Part shown: piece after piece, positions 38,319-57,935 of the stretch
Position numbering within the stretch: the stretch's first letter is position 1
How the letters are laid out: the number at the start of each line of letters is the position of its first letter
NCBI RefSeq assembly: GCF_964340395.1
Contig: NC_135559.1
Location: 3,981,001-4,045,000 of the forward strand
Source of the DNA: Glandiceps talaboti
Taxonomy: Eukaryota; Hemichordata; Enteropneusta; Spengelidae
Direction of reading: 5' to 3'
DNA: 64,000 nucleotides
Made by a program: the position numbers and the translations under genes
Notes under the pieces: model-generated
Seen by the model: the letters and a program-made list of their open reading frames with translations, nothing else
Database searches by the model: none
Told to the model about the DNA's origin: nothing

Positions 38319-40188
38319 ATGGCGTTGTATAAAAACGCTGGTCAGCTAACGATATGTTTTCTTTCAACTATTCTTGCAATGAGTTTGTCGTTATCACCCG
38401 AGGTTGTAGAAAGACAATTACTGTGGCAGTCTGGGAGAGAAGCCGAAATCTCCGCTTACCGAACGCCCATGATGACTAGCACCCCCACTGGAGATGTCCT
38501 GGCTTTTGCAGGAGCACGGAAGTACAGCCTTTCTGACCAAGCCCAGAAAGTAGCAACCATGCGTCGATCACGGGACAAGGGTTCAACCTGGGACCCCACA
38601 ATGTTTGTGATCGCAGATCTCGGACCAAAGACGGATTATTTCAATTTTGGGACCATCACAGTGGACAGTGTTGCTAATAGTTTAGTCTTTCTGTACTGTC
38701 ACTGCCCTCACAATGTTTGCTCGGACAGTTTGCCAACTGTGTTTATGATGCGAAGTTACGATTGGGGTTATTCGTGGGAAAAACCAATCAATTTATCCAT
38801 AGCCAACCCCGAGTTCTTCAATTTCCAGTATTGCCCAGGACCCGGATATGGCATTCAGAAGAAACTGGCACCCCACAAAGGACGGTTGATCTCATGTGGT
38901 CATCGCATTGGGCCTCTAAGGGCTATGCATTGTTTAGTTAGTGATGGTAAGTTAACATTTATCATATAAACAACAAAAAGAAATTACTCCTACTAAGTTA
39001 GTCAATGTTCTTTTATTACACTTCTATTTACAAAATGACTGGAAAGACCACATACTAGACTTATAACATGTATAATGAAGGCTATTGAAAGAATATACTT
39101 TTACACTTGATATGAATGCTATAAATGAGTTTGAGTAATACAGAGAGTGCTTTACTTCAGTTGTATATCATCTATGAGCATACAAAGCCATGTTGGAGGT
39201 CAAAGTTCACACATTATGTTTTCCATTGTTTCACTAACATTACTTACATAATTGTTTTTTGTGTAGATCATGGTGATACTTGGAAAATTGGTGGCACAGT
39301 GCCAACAATCCCATATGCACAGTCACATAAATCAGGAGACTTTGAAATGGATGAATCAACGGTAAGAGTAAATAAAATAAGTAAATAATAATCATAGAGA
39401 GAGAGAGAGAGAGAGAAATTATGCTAAAGTTACTTTATAAATAAAAAATGAATACCCTATTCTCATCAACTTTGTTGTATATTTTTACTGATTTTTGGTC
39501 TCAATAATGCAGTGTAAATATTCCAGGTGAAAAAGCCTAAACAGTAATAGTATGGCATGGCATAGAATATTTGACTCAAAACTACATGTATGAAATGTAC
39601 AAATTCTATGGCTTGTAGTTACTGGCCTAACAGAGACAGAAAAAAACTTTATATAAGGAAAAATCAACACATATATTACATGCGCATAACTTGTCAGATG
39701 TCAACAATCTGGTTTTAGACTGTTGACCATCATGGTTAGGTTTCATTATATTTTGTTAACTACATTTTATTAAACTTGTGTTTCAGATTGTTGAAATGCC
39801 TGATGGTTCACTTCTGTTAAACTCTCGCAACCAGTACCACTTCCATTGCAGATGTCGTATCATTGCTCGTAGCTATGACGGTGGAGACACCTTTCCTTTC
39901 GAACACATCAGTTTAGATGAAACGCTGATAGACTCTGCCTGTGCTGGCAGTGTTCTCATACATAATAACCTAATGTTTTTTGCCAACCCAGCCAACGCAA
40001 GTAAGAGAGTCAACATGACTGTCAGATGGAGTGAGGATTTTGGTAAAACATGGGCAGGCGCCCTCGTTGTTGATCCAGGGGATAGTGAATACTCCTGTCT
40101 GTCGTCAGTTGATGATGATCATATAGGACTGTTGTATGAAAAAGGAGGATATAAAGAAATGACCTTTGTCAAAATCAGAATCCATTGA
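38319..40188 (+). CDS. Neu1-like: NEU1-type sialidase, gene 5
   Basis: Exons 38319-38946, 39267-39361 and 39787-40188 encode 374 aa. The signal peptide region is MALYKNAGQLTICFLSTILA, followed by SLSPEVVERQ. Motifs: YRTP Arg, FAGARKYSLSD, RRSRDKGSTW, RSYDWGYSW, PGPGYGIQKK, GRLISCGH, SDDHGDTW across exons 1/2, DEST Glu, MPDGSLLLNSRNQ Arg, KRVNMTVRWS Arg, SEYSCL Tyr, LYEKGG Glu. Exon 1 groups it with genes 3 and 4, while the exon 3 phrases NQYHFHCRCRIIARSYDGG are closer to genes 1 and 2, so it looks intermediate. The introns are the most compact among genes 1-5. A possible poly(A) signal lies at 40584. Confidence 0.92.
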
Positions 40189-40583
40189 TTCAGATTACAA
40201 AGAGGTTTGAGCCATTTCAGGTGCTATTTTTTGGCAACATACTTTAAATTTTTAGATAAATGTTTCACTTTACTCAAAATAATTTGCTCATGCAGAATTA
40301 GTCAGAAATTCAGTCATTTTGTACTCGATTACCATACTACAGGTATAGTTATTGTAATGCTGATTTTCATTAACTTTAAAGGATCACTTAAGGGATGCAA
40401 GCAGAGTAAGTCATTTTACTTGCGAGTGAAAATACTGACATAAAACCATTATTTAACTATACTAGTATGTTATTGTTGATGCATTTCGACTGTAAGATAC
40501 ATCATGTCACTCTGCCCTCACCAACGTAGTAATGTTAGTAATATCGGTGACACAATGTCTGGCAGTGTCGCCAGTGAAATTAG

Positions 40584-40589
40584 AATAAA
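40584..40589 (+). terminator. Possible poly(A) signal, sialidase gene 5
   Basis: AATAAA about 400 bp after the gene 5 stop codon. Confidence 0.4.
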
Positions 40590-41609
40590 ATAACTTAAAA
40601 GTTTGATGTCGTGGTCATTTTAGCACCTTTTATTGTGTACCTATATGTGATTGGATAAAACCAGATCTGGTTGCTAATGCTATATCTGGTTGCTAGAGCA
40701 CAGTTTGATACAGATGTGAGAAGGGTTGACCGATATTTGAGGGCACTACATTATGACGTACCTTACAGTCTAACCATCAATGGCACTGAAATCATATTCT
40801 TGCATTGCTTGCACACTTGATAGCATAATATTACAACATATTAGTATACATATAATAAAGTATGTCATCAAATTGTTTATGTATTACCATGTACCTGTAT
40901 TCGAAAAAAAACTGAGTTCAAGAAATGATGGTGAAATATGCTTCAGTGATCAGAATATAACAGATATTATAAATCTACAGCAAATGTTATGCCCCATACA
41001 TACAACCAGCTTTTGTTTGGATATGAGTGATAATAAATGATAGTAAAATAGGACCCCATTTTTTTTAAAGGGACCCCATATTTTCAGCAGTGATGGGTCC
41101 CATAACTGGTTTCAAAGTCTAGTGCAATACCTGAATAATAGCTTGTGCACGAAGTCTCTCTATGACGTCACAAAATGCTGTGGTCTAGGTGGGACCAGAA
41201 ATACTTGAAAACTCTTGAAGTAAACGGGAACTGACTGGAAAAGGTCATTTTAAAGTGTTTGCAGACACTTTTTAAAAGATTTAAACCCAGAATACGTTTC
41301 AAGAACATGTCGTCTAGCAAAATAGCAATAGTGAATGTGAGCATTTTGAATCACCTTTAATAGTACATCAGATGTAAGCTAAGTACCAACTTAGCATTAC
41401 ACTCTGACATGGTAGCAAAAGATTGTTTAAGTAATATTCACAAATTTCAAAAGTGTGCTACATACATGTATATATTTATATTATACTTGTGCAATGTGTA
41501 CGTTTAAACTATTTTTTACTTTACTTAGGCATCAGGAATGTATATTGACTTTCTCTCTTCCCAAAAACATTCACTCCTTGTATTTTCATTACTACAGCAG
41601 AGGCTATTT

Positions 41610-41725
41610 CAATGATTAAAATCTTATGTATTGAAAGTGGCTAGATGTCGTTATTTATCTATACCTATATAGAGGTAAATAAAGACATCTAGCTGCTTTC
41701 AACACATCATATTTTAATCAGATTG
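41610..41725. mobile_element. MITE family 1, copy 2, with 9-bp TSD
   Basis: 116 bp. The left end CAATGATTAAAATC and right end ATTTTAATCAGATTG match the ends of 13,720-13,913. Inner arms GATGTCGTTATTTA / TAAATAAAGACATC pair. AGGCTATTT flanks both ends (41601-41609, 41726-41734). Confidence 0.78.
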
Positions 41726-42899
41726 AGGCTATTTACACTGTCTACAAGGTGTTGACAGCAACTGATCTGTACTTACTTTAAGCAGTCATTTCTAAAACTG
41801 AATTACACATATTTCAGTCATGATATTCCAAGAGCACAAATTTCAGTGACAAAATTTGATTTTTAGTGAGTGACACACAAATGTATAGTATTCTTTTGAC
41901 TTTGGAATACATGAAATACTACCAAGAGTGTGCGGTTGTCAGTTTGCACTGCAATGATACCTAAATTTTGTTATTGCAAGTCAAAATGATAACAACTTGT
42001 TTTTCTATGACTTATGAGTCACCACTCCGGGGTCACCACACAGTAAGAGCTAGGAGAACACCAAATTGTGTGTGTCAGTGTATGTCAAAATGGCTTAAAG
42101 AGCAGACTGATTGTGAGCTACCACATAGTAAGTGACAGGGGAACACCAAATTTTGATAAGTTACAAGAAATTGCTGTGTGTCAGTGGTGCATCAAATTGG
42201 CTTAACAGACGGCATACTGATGGTTGCTATTTTTCTAAACATTATGAGTGCACAAATACCAGTAACTATCTACATATGTACAAATAAGTAATTAACATTT
42301 ACAACCAACTGTAAAGGATGTACAGTTTGTACTTCTCTGTGTGTTCGCCTTTTGCAATAAACTAGTACACAAATTTGATCAAGTTTTTGGTCAAAGGAGT
42401 CTTCATCAGGTTCATAGAAACATCAAAACAGCACATTACCTGAAAGAGAATGATGCTGCCTAGGCTAGTCATTAAAATAAAGGTCATTTGATTTGTTGGT
42501 CAACCCAACCCAAGGACACAGGTGACCTTGTTGTTTTCTTTTGACCCCATAACTTGATGTAAAATGCTATTACAGGCACAGAGAGTAAACAGCCACAATA
42601 TTGTGACATGCACTACAACCATTACCAATTTTATTATAGCAATAACATCATTATTGTGTTGTCAGTTGTACTGTTTTTTCGTTTCTATACCTCTCATGGA
42701 GGAACATTTTATCCAGGAACTGGGCTGCTCTTGTGTTAGCTACTTTTCTACATTTTAACATAACAGGGTATAGTCTCCAGATATTTCCAATAGCTTTTGT
42801 ATTTTAGATATTTTTTGAATTCTGTAATAAACAAGTAAATAATAAGTCAAAAACCATTCAACAAGCTCTCATTGATTTAACTTAATTTGTCCCAACTGA

Positions 42900-43260
42900 A
42901 CTTTAACCCATTACCCATGAACCATAACTTTTGACCCTCAACCATAACCTATGACCCATGAACCATAACCTATGACCCATGAACTGTAACTCCTGATCTA
43001 TGAACTAACTCATGACCTCTCAACCATAACTTATGACCCAGGAACTGTAACCTATAAATTGTAACTTTTGATCCATGAATTGTAAATCGTGACGTGTGGA
43101 CTGTAACCTGTTACCCTTGAATTGTCACTTGTGACCCATGAACTGTGACATATGACCCATGAACTGTAACATATAGCCAATGAACTGAAACGTATGGCCC
43201 AACATGGCCATGAACTGTAAACCGTGATCCATGGACTGCAACTTGCGATCCCTAACCTTA
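42900..43260. repeat. Degenerate ~19-bp minisatellite
   Basis: About 18 diverged units of the type CATGAACTGTAACTTATGACC. It is non-coding. Confidence 0.8.
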
Positions 43261-43503
43261 GTCCTAACTGATGTGGCAGCAGTTGGATGCCAAATTCTCC
43301 CAAAAATTGCAATAGAATGAGTAAAAGTAAATGTGACCCCCCCCCCCATCCCATTTTCTAAAAAAATGAAATGATTTGTAAAAGGTTATCCCTCCCCCTA
43401 CACCCCCCCCTGTAGTTACTGAAGGCTCCCTAACAACACTGTCTCCATCGACATACATTAACTGTATATTGAGTGGCAAGTTAGGGGGCCATAGGGACTG
43501 AAA

Positions 43504-45212
43504 ATGAATGAAAGTTTAACAAAGGACACTTGGTTCAGAATGGCTTCCTGTTATCTGAGAGTTTGTCTTCTTATTTTCTTTGAAATGTGTATTTTCGATT
43601 TGCCAAATAACCATGTCGGTGCTGTCACATTGAAAATTGTAGAGGAACAGTCGTTATGGCTATCAAAAGAATCACATAAAAAAACGACTTACTACCGCAT
43701 TCCGCTGCTGACCAACACACCTACTGGAGATCTCCTAGCCTTCGTTGAGGGTAGAAATACGAAGAGGGACATTGATCTCGGAATGAAATCTATCTTTCTG
43801 CGGAGATCTCGCGATAAAGGAGAAACGTGGGGAGAACCGGTTTTGATAATCGAAGACTCAAAACAAGTATCTGGTCGGTTTAACCTTGGGAGTGTCATAG
43901 TCGATAGACATAATGGAACTTTGATCGTGCTACTAGGACACTGTACACTATGGAACTGTGGAAGCAGACTACCTTCTGTGTTTATGATAAAAAGTTATGA
44001 TTGGGGATGTAATTGGACAACTCCGATAAGTTTAGCGAACCATAATGTTCATTTTTCTAACTTTTCCTTCATTCCTGGACCCGGCATTGGTGTACAGAAA
44101 CAATATTCACCATTCAAAGGACGTTTAATTGTCTGTGGACGTACACAAAGTTACAATCATTTACAAGTGGCCATGAGATGCATTGTTAGCGATGGTGAGT
44201 GAAAGAACTTTGAATGAAAACAAGATTCAAATTACGTAATGAGGTTGTTTTTGATCATTCCATGGTCTTTGTATAGTATGGCATATGAACAGGACATTCT
44301 GTAAACTCACTGTGATAGAGGGACTGCGTGAGACTAAATACCGCTTTTCTCACATGGTAAACTTAGTTACTACGATTACTCTGGTGGTCAGAGGATATAA
44401 TTATAATCATTATTGCATTGCATGATGCACAATAGGAGCGAGGGTGTGAAATGCGAGGTTAATTTTAATGATATTACGATGGTTTTTTCGCCTTATCCTA
44501 CCGTAAGAAAGAAACCGTATAACATGGTTATGTTTATTTCATAGCACAGTATAATTTACTTCAAATATATGATCATTCGTGAAAACATATGCCTTCATAT
44601 ACTTTTTGTTACTTCAGATCATGGCGATAGTTGGCGAGTAGCTGGAGGGATAGTTTCCATTCCCTATAATGAACCCCACGTCACCAATGACTTTGAAATT
44701 AGTGAACCACAGGTGAGTGTCGTTATCCTTAAGTTAATCTCTCTCCAATGCCCATGATCCATTTACGAAAATGACTATTCTTTAACGAGATACTCGACTT
44801 TCTCCTGCAGCTCGTGGAACTACCAGACGGATCTCTCTTCGTCAATTCTAGGAATGACTATCACTTTTCCTGCAACTGTCGGATAATAAGCAGAAGTTAT
44901 GATGGAGCAGAGACTTTTCCATGGGATCAAGTTGTGGCAGATGAAAGTCTCCCAGACCCATCCTGTGAAGGCAGTACACTGTTGTATGGATACACAATGT
45001 TCTTCTCTAACCCATCTCACCCAACCAAGCGACGCGACATGGCAGTGAAATGGAGCACGGATTTCGGGAAAAGGTGGGGCGGAACATTGAGTATCAGTCA
45101 TTCGTCAAGTGCGTATTCATGCCTTACAGCCATTGACAACTCACACATTGGCCTTTTATATGAGAAACAGGGATATGAATCTGTGTCGTTCGTCAAAATC
45201 AAAGTTAGATAA
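43504..45212 (+). CDS. Neu1-like: NEU1-type sialidase, gene 6
   Basis: Exons 43504-44194, 44618-44712 and 44811-45212 encode 395 aa, or 383 if the in-frame Met at 43540 is used. The second choice puts the hydrophobic stretch YLRVCLLIFFEMCIF nearer the N-terminus. Motifs: YRIP Arg, FVEGRNTKRDIDLGMK (Glu and Arg kept, with a one-residue insertion before the catalytic-type Asp), Asp box RRSRDKGETW, KSYDWGCNW, PGPGIGVQKQ, GRLIVCGR, SDDHGDSW, SEPQ Glu, NSRND Arg, KRRDMAVKWS Arg, SAYSCL Tyr, LYEKQG Glu. It is clearly outside the gene 1-5 group and keeps the ancestral YRIP. It has the shortest introns of the cluster. A poly(A)-like AATAAA is at 45493. Confidence 0.92.
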
Positions 45213-45492
45213 CCAAAAAATTACCACAATAAGTGAAACTTCACTTTATTCATGACAAGTCCCTACCTCACTATACTATTCACCGTGCTGTCAATTCTAC
45301 GATTAGATTTGTCTGAGTGGACGTTTCCTATTGGTCCGATCTTCACGACCAAGGCATATGATAAGAAGAAATCTTCATGTTATCATTCAACTGTCATTTT
45401 CTGTAAATTAGCACAACTTTTTGGATTTACATTTCTCAACGATTCGTTTTATTTTTTCACGACGTCAGCCTATATTTGAAATTGTATCAGAG

Positions 45493-45498
45493 AATAAA
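45493..45498 (+). terminator. Possible poly(A) signal, sialidase gene 6
   Basis: AATAAA 280 bp after the gene 6 stop codon. Confidence 0.45.
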
Positions 45499-45858
45499 GA
45501 AAACGTCGCAGAAAACAAAGAATTGCATATAAGTACACATGATGTCGTCAGCACTGTTTTCAAATGCAATGAACAAACAGGGATCATTAATTTACATCGT
45601 ATTGCTCTCTCGTTCACTGCATACCTGGTTGAAGATATGAAATCGAAAAATAAAGAGGCAAATTTTAAATTGAAAATATTTATAATGTATAACGCACGAT
45701 ATTTAATTGCATAGAATATACAAATATTGTTTCTTTATATTGGTGGTCATGTTAATACTTTAAAATAGAAATGAATAATTAAATAATTTAATAGACAGTG
45801 TTTGAAACGAGAGGCGTCCTCTCTTAGACTGATCACATACACGAAGACGACTTGACCA

Positions 45859-46136
45859 TGTATGAATGTATGTATGTATGTATGTATGTATGTATGTATG
45901 TATGTATGTATGTATGTATGTATGTATGTATGTATGAATGTATGTCTCTCTATGTATGTATGTATGTGTGTATGTATGTATGTATGTATGTATGTATGTA
46001 TGTATGTATGTATGAATGTATGTCTCTCTATGTATGTATGTATGTATGTATGTATGTATGTATGTATGTATGTATGTATGTATGTATGTATGTATGTCTC
46101 TCTATGTATGTATGTATGTATGTATGTATGTATGTA

Positions 46137-46175
<39 letters not shown>

Positions 46176-46182
46176 ATGTATG
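45859..46182. repeat. (TATG)n/(TCTG)n microsatellite
   Basis: About 70 TATG units interrupted by TATGTCTCTC, then about 10 TCTG units. It lies between convergent genes 6 and 7. Confidence 0.95.
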
Positions 46183-46192
46183 TAATATAAGG

Positions 46193-46421
46193 CATTTATT
46201 TACTTGTTTATTTATATACCATTCAACAGGCATTTCTAAATTACAGGAGGAGGGTTCAGTGTTCAGGGGAAAATCTGCGTTGTTCGTTAAAAACTGAACG
46301 ACATTCTTCTTACTTTGATATAGCGTGGTCAATTTACTTAGTAATCTACCCAGAATGGGTTCGAACCCCGACCACAGTGGTAAGAGGCAAGTGATTTCAC
46401 CACTCGGCCAGTGACAACCCT
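46193..46421 (-). mobile_element. tRNA-derived SINE, copy 2
   Basis: On the minus strand it starts GGGTTGTCACTGGCCGAGTGG (A-box-like) and has a perfect B box GGTTCGAACCC 45 bp later. Its body is homologous to 7,030-7,281 and ends in TAAATAAATG. Less diverged in the promoter boxes than copy 1. It lies 50 bp beyond the 3' end of sialidase gene 7. Confidence 0.7.
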
Positions 46422-46469
46422 TCTAGTTTTGTTTCCATCTATCTTATTTGTTTTGTTATTTTGTTGACG

Positions 46470-49075
<2,606 letters not shown>

Positions 49076-50766
49076 TTTGTCAATAATTCTGTAGCTGGTC
49101 ACGCGACTTTTTCATGATTTTGGGGGCGTTTTTACATCTGATACACATTTAGAATGAAGTCGTCGATACCTGGCCCTTGTCCTGACAAGACCTTGAAAAT
49201 AAACAGCTGACTAGAGGGTCATTGGACGACACTATTTGTGGAAGGGATGATGGCAGTGTCTATCATATGGCAAAACATTTAAATAAAACATTTCAACCAG
49301 GTTTTGAAACTTTTTCTCTGGAGCTCTCGAATTTCTCTAAATTCCACAAGGAATTTGTAATTATCAAATATACATTTCATGCAGCATTCGTTTATCTCTA
49401 CGGAAAATTATGCCACATCTGTGAAAATAGTTGAATCGCCTTCTGACCTGGTGTCAGCTGACTGCGACGATGCGATGTGAGCCAGCGACGAAGATAACTG
49501 GCTGAAACAAATGCACTGAATTTGAAGTGAAAGGTGAGTGTATATTGCATGAAATTATTCTTCTCTGTTTCGCAGAAATATTACCTTCAATCTCATTGGT
49601 AATTTTGACGTTCATTTCTCTGTTGTGTACGAATATGCATTGCTAGCTTGTTTACAGGTAGGCGCCGAATCTGCATGAAGTGCTGTACGTACGGGCGTTT
49701 CAAGGTTCATAAAATAAATTAATTGTCATGTTATAGTGACTGTCGTCGGTGGCTCGTTCTCCCATAGTCCAGTTTCACGTGTAACAAATTAAATGTTCTA
49801 TCTCAAAACTCGTCATGTCACCCGTCCAATGACCCCTCGGGGTGGGGTACTACTGGCCAGGTCTGGTAGGGGTATGATGGCCAAAGCTGCTAATCCCAGA
49901 CCCCATTTTAGATTCATTGTGACCAAAAACTGATACCCCATTTTAGACCATTCAATTTTTTTAGAAGATCCCATTTTAGACCAAAATACTTAATCACCGT
50001 TATGAAAATGTCAACCAGCGAATTTAATAGCTTGGGAAAACGGACGAGTCGAGAATTTATTATCATGTGGTTCCTTCCAGGACCCCATTTTAGATCAAAC
50101 AAAATCGAAAAGTGTGTAAAGTGGACCCCATTTAGACTCCTTTAAAAATACAGTACCTGTTTTAGAGCAAAGGGCGAAAAAAACACCCAAAGGGCGGCAC
50201 ATATACATATACCCAATAGGCGGGAGTACCCCCCACCCCAGTCAATGACATCCAGAACGACAGTGTTGTCACAATTAAATTATACACACACACCTCTAAC
50301 ATTCCAAAATTGAAAATTTATTAGCAATAAATGATCAACCAAACATAATCTTTATAGCGCAATAAATATACATAAGCTAATCTATGTTTTGAATACATTT
50401 TCATGTCATCAACATTGTGATATTACATAACCATACAGTGTAACAGCAGTTCAAGAATACATGTAATATATGCACAACTCAGCTTAGAAGCAACACTGGC
50501 GAGTAACTGCCATAGAATAGTGCAAAAGAACTAGCCTATTTAAGTTTTTAACCAAATAACCAAATGGTGCACACACACATGCACATACACATACACAAAC
50601 ACCCTCAACTGGTATTGGTATGTATTACATAATTATAACAAAGCAAATCATTTTTTTCAGAAACAAAGAACTGATTATATATTTTTATTATTTTCAGGAA
50701 ATAAGCAATTTTATTTCGACCTCTCCTTCCTAATAATCTTTTTGATTTGACAAGTTGCAAGATAAA
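49076..50766. other. Divergent intergenic region, genes 7 and 8
   Basis: 1.7 kb between the ATGs of two divergently transcribed sialidase genes, so promoters of both probably lie here. It is largely occupied by repeat R copy 2. No TATA box was convincing. Confidence 0.5.
49834..50239 (-). mobile_element. Interspersed repeat R, copy 2
   Basis: Reverse-complement homologue of 23,253-23,735. The ends GGGGTGGGGTACT and AGTACCCCCCACCCC are near-perfect inverted complements, supporting a terminal-inverted-repeat element of about 406 bp. Confidence 0.65.
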
Positions 50767-54490
<3,724 letters not shown>

Positions 54491-54525
54491 AACGATATGC
54501 AATTATCTCAGGTGAGGGAAGGGAT

Positions 54526-54531
54526 AATAAA
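54526..54531 (+). terminator. Possible poly(A) signal, sialidase gene 8
   Basis: AATAAA 36 bp after the gene 8 stop codon. Confidence 0.5.
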
Positions 54532-56827
54532 TGTTAATTAAGCAACGGTTAAGATTCAAGTCAAGGATGGTTCTCTAGTACGAAACGTTCATGTCATTAG
54601 GTAGTTTGTACCGCTACCGGTCACTGTCACGATGTCTCAAGATGGTGACTGTGACAGGTGGTGGTGTTTTCTTAATATTTGTAAATACCTAATGTGTTAG
54701 ACTAGGACCACCCTTGAATGGGATATTAGCCTACCAACGACTGTGCAATTACATGACCCAACCCTCTCCAATCTTAGGATTGGTTTGAGCTATTTTTATA
54801 ACACGTTTAATTTTCAAGTAATAATTCCATTTTGTAAATTGTCGTTTGTTGTAAGGGTATTGTTTACTTGACATACTTACTGAAATTACTTGTAACATCG
54901 AACACACATCCTAACTTTGCATTTCAACTTTTGAACTTAAACGAAATCTTAACGTTTCCTGTGACCGCTGCCGTCAGTACGTAATAATAAGCATCATGTG
55001 ATGAAATCATAATGACGTCATTATGCACAGTTACCGTTTTCATGTACTACTATACACGTATTGCCTGGCTATAAGGGCACACGTGGACGTCTATTACCCG
55101 TTGTACAGCAAGGGAAACTGTAGCTACATAACAGCATGAGGGGTAATGTGACGTCTGCTAGTGCCTGAAGAAGGCAAGGCAATAAGTGTTTTATAACATA
55201 TCACGTTCTTTGGCAAGTATTCTTTCCAACCAAAGCAAACAACTGCACGATGTTGCCATGGTAATTTGCACTATCACAAGTGCACGTGGCTTGATCTGGA
55301 CCAATCAGGAGAGAGATTTAGAATGAGTCACAGTAGAGTTTTACAGTACCACTAAATGCCGCTACAAATACTAGTATTGTGTATTCAGGTTTATTTTACA
55401 CAGACCTTAGCCAAATATGCATTCAGGTAGAGAAAGTGTCGGATTTTGCAACTGATATAGTCTATAACTTAGATATCTACTCCAAGAGAGCGTTTTATAC
55501 AGATCAATTTTTACTTATATACAAATAAACAAGTTTTATTTTGAAGACTGAAATACGGGCTGTAAATTTAATATTGAGTTTTATCATACATACTTTTATC
55601 AATCAATTTCTTTCTAATTTGACAATGTTTGTAATGTTGAATATTTTGACCTGGAAGAGCTATTAATAGCTCCTAAAGTCATTTGTGTATTGTGAAAAAT
55701 GAAAGTATCTGTGTACGTCGAGTCGTTCACTCGCTATATCTTCTGTATATTATCAGATGGTACTTAGTAATCTAGGTGAAAGCTAGAATTAGATTTTTTC
55801 TAGACTGTTTTTGAAAATTCGTTTTTATTGCTTAGACTGTACTTTGTACTGTTTAAACAGGGTGTATAACTTAATATAAAATTACGAAACAAAAAGACAA
55901 TTAATCACTGACGTCATCAATGCTTTCACTGCTCATCAGCAGTTACTGTACATAATTTGTATACGTCACAGTTGCTGTACATTATATACGTCACAGTGTT
56001 GTGCATTATATACGTCACTGTTACTGTACATTGTATACGTCACAGTGCTGTTCATTATATACGTCACGGTGCAATTCTAGAACCAAATAAATATTTACAT
56101 TGTCATAAAATAAACTCATTTGTCGTACATCAATATAATTTGCATTATCTGTTGCATTTAAAATTATGGAACAGGGGAAAATCTCAAGTTGTTCAGTATT
56201 TCTTACAAATATTAATATAGACAAAACTTTAAGTTTTCTTGTAACCATAGTCTCGAAGTATCCGACTTTGTGCTTGGAAATGAAGGTCTTGGCCTTCTCA
56301 AAACATTGGTAGTTACTCCGTTTTAGCGAGAATACTTGCACATATAAAGCCGTGAACTGGAGAGTCATTTCATGATTTTACATCACTTACTTAGTCCCTA
56401 CATTATGCGCGATTGCCGGGTAAACAATTAGTTGAAAATTGTTGTTCATTTGTTCAGTGTACTTCCTTTCCATGGACATGCATCGCCCACTTTGTGACGG
56501 ACTGTTCCTGACTTCATCTTTGCTGCAATGATCTGATAGTGGAAGATTGGTAAGACGGGTAAATGATTTCATTATCACTACATCCAATGTTTGGTTACCC
56601 ACGCTGAGCTATTTGGTCCTACAAATCCAGATTCACTGATTAAAAACAAAACACACTCGTCATCATCCTTCAGCTGTTTTGTAGGAAATGATCACGTGAT
56701 TTACAAAATGCTAGACGTAATAATTCTTGAATGTGCACATTATTTCGTTGGTTGGATATTTATATGATATGATATGTTTTGGACTGATTTCATTCAGATT
56801 AGGATGACATGAGAGAAAAGAAATGTA
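54532..56827. other. Intergenic, sialidase gene 8 to sulfotransferase
   Basis: 2.3 kb of AT-rich DNA with no exon recognised. It contains a CRE-like cluster at 55,909-56,066 and a short inverted repeat GTCACTGTCAC / GTGACTGTGAC near 54,620-54,655. Confidence 0.5.
55909..56066. promoter_or_regulatory. Full CRE plus five tandem TACGTCA half-sites
   Basis: A palindromic TGACGTCA at 55909-55916 is followed by five TACGTCA motifs (from 55962 to about 56066) in 24-26 bp units of the type ATTATATACGTCACAGT. TGACGTCA is the CREB/ATF consensus. It may simply be a minisatellite; no function is shown. Confidence 0.4.
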
Positions 56828-57935
56828 CTAGTGTAACGTAAAAGTAAAATTCATTCGACGAAGTGACTCCATCATTTGTCTCTGTGTGAGTAATTTCCAG
56901 TAATCAGAGTCTTTTAAACGTAGAAGTTGACAAAACAGTGTTGCATTGGCAACCAAAACTAGCCTGTCTTGTCGCTTGTCCGAATTATCAACAGCGCCAT
57001 CATCGACACAAGTTCTATACAATTCCTTTTGTTTTTTCTGAAATATTTCCAGGTCCCTATAGAAACCTTTCCCCTGTGCACGGATTCGTGCCCATAATGT
57101 TTTATTAAAGAAGTCGTAGAGTAGTGTATCAGCCATACTCCATTCAAGTATTTTTTTCTCCGAAGTACGGTCGATGGTGTATCGCAAATGTTTACTTCGT
57201 ATGTTACTCGGAAAATACATAATATCTTCAAATTCCCAGCACATTATTCGTTTCAGCAAAATCAACGATTCCTCATAGTGCTCCATGATAAGTACAAGGT
57301 CAAAGTCATTGGCAAGTTCTAGAATCTTTTGTCGTATATGAGTAACGTTTGTTTGTTGTGTAGGACTGAGTCCAAGGTCGAATAGTTGACCATTTCTTAT
57401 CAAATTACGAGTTGGGAATTGTTTTTCGTATAACTCTTCAATTTTTCTCACGAACACTTCAAAGGGGTTTGTGTAGCCATCTAGGCCTAACTTTTTAGCC
57501 AATAGGAAAAATCCAAAACCTGATTCTAAGTTCGTAACGGGATTGCGAATAATTGTGATGTATTTTGCACCTGGTCGAATAACGGACTCAATCTCCTTCC
57601 GTGAAAATCTTACATGGCTGACTAACATATTAAACGTGCGAGGTCCACCACTCTCAAAATCTACGGGTGGAGGGGACTTCAGCGCCATTCCGCGGTCAAA
57701 GATGTTATTTAAGCTAAGTGTGGGGGTGTGAGGGTTTAGGATAAACGACAGATTGCGTAGGTAACCGTATCTTTGGAAGATGCCAGCCAGAGTTGAACTT
57801 CCAGTCTTGTGTGTCTTGGCAAATACGACGTTGTTGACTGGGTCACACGATCCGTTTCTATCCTCGTCAGCTGGGTATGAAATCCGAAACGCTTGCTCAC
57901 CCCAACTCGTGCTGTCCTGGTCTACAATGGTCAAC
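56828..57935 (-). CDS. Gal3ST-type carbohydrate sulfotransferase, large 3' exon
   Basis: The minus-strand exon starts after a TTCCCACAG acceptor at 57936-57937 and encodes 368 residues to a stop. The galactose-3-O-sulfotransferase family is indicated by the 5'-phosphosulfate-binding loop VVFAKTHKTGSSTL near the start and the 3'-phosphate motif YITIIRNPVTNLESGFGFF about 90 residues later, plus FDLVLIMEHYEESLILLKR and a Cys-rich, basic C-terminal third. These Golgi type II membrane enzymes transfer sulfate from PAPS to galactose of glycolipids or glycoproteins. The usual length is about 400-430 aa, so about 50 N-terminal residues (cytosolic tail and membrane anchor) must come from upstream exon(s). 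A Met 20 bp inside the intron is in frame but lacks a membrane segment. The exon is intact. Confidence 0.88.

Larger units (their letters stand above)
40590..43503. other. Intergenic, gene 5 to gene 6
   Basis: 2.9 kb with no credible exon. It holds a MITE (41,610-41,725), a degenerate minisatellite (42,900-43,260) and C-homopolymers near 43,340 and 43,400. Confidence 0.55.

Noticed and set aside
49076-49102. GTG-initiated extension of sialidase 7
   Set aside because: Nuclear genes rarely start at GTG, and the ATG at 49075 has a good context (AAAATGG) and signal peptide.
50755-50766. TTG-initiated extension of sialidase 8
   Set aside because: The first true ATG is at 50767.
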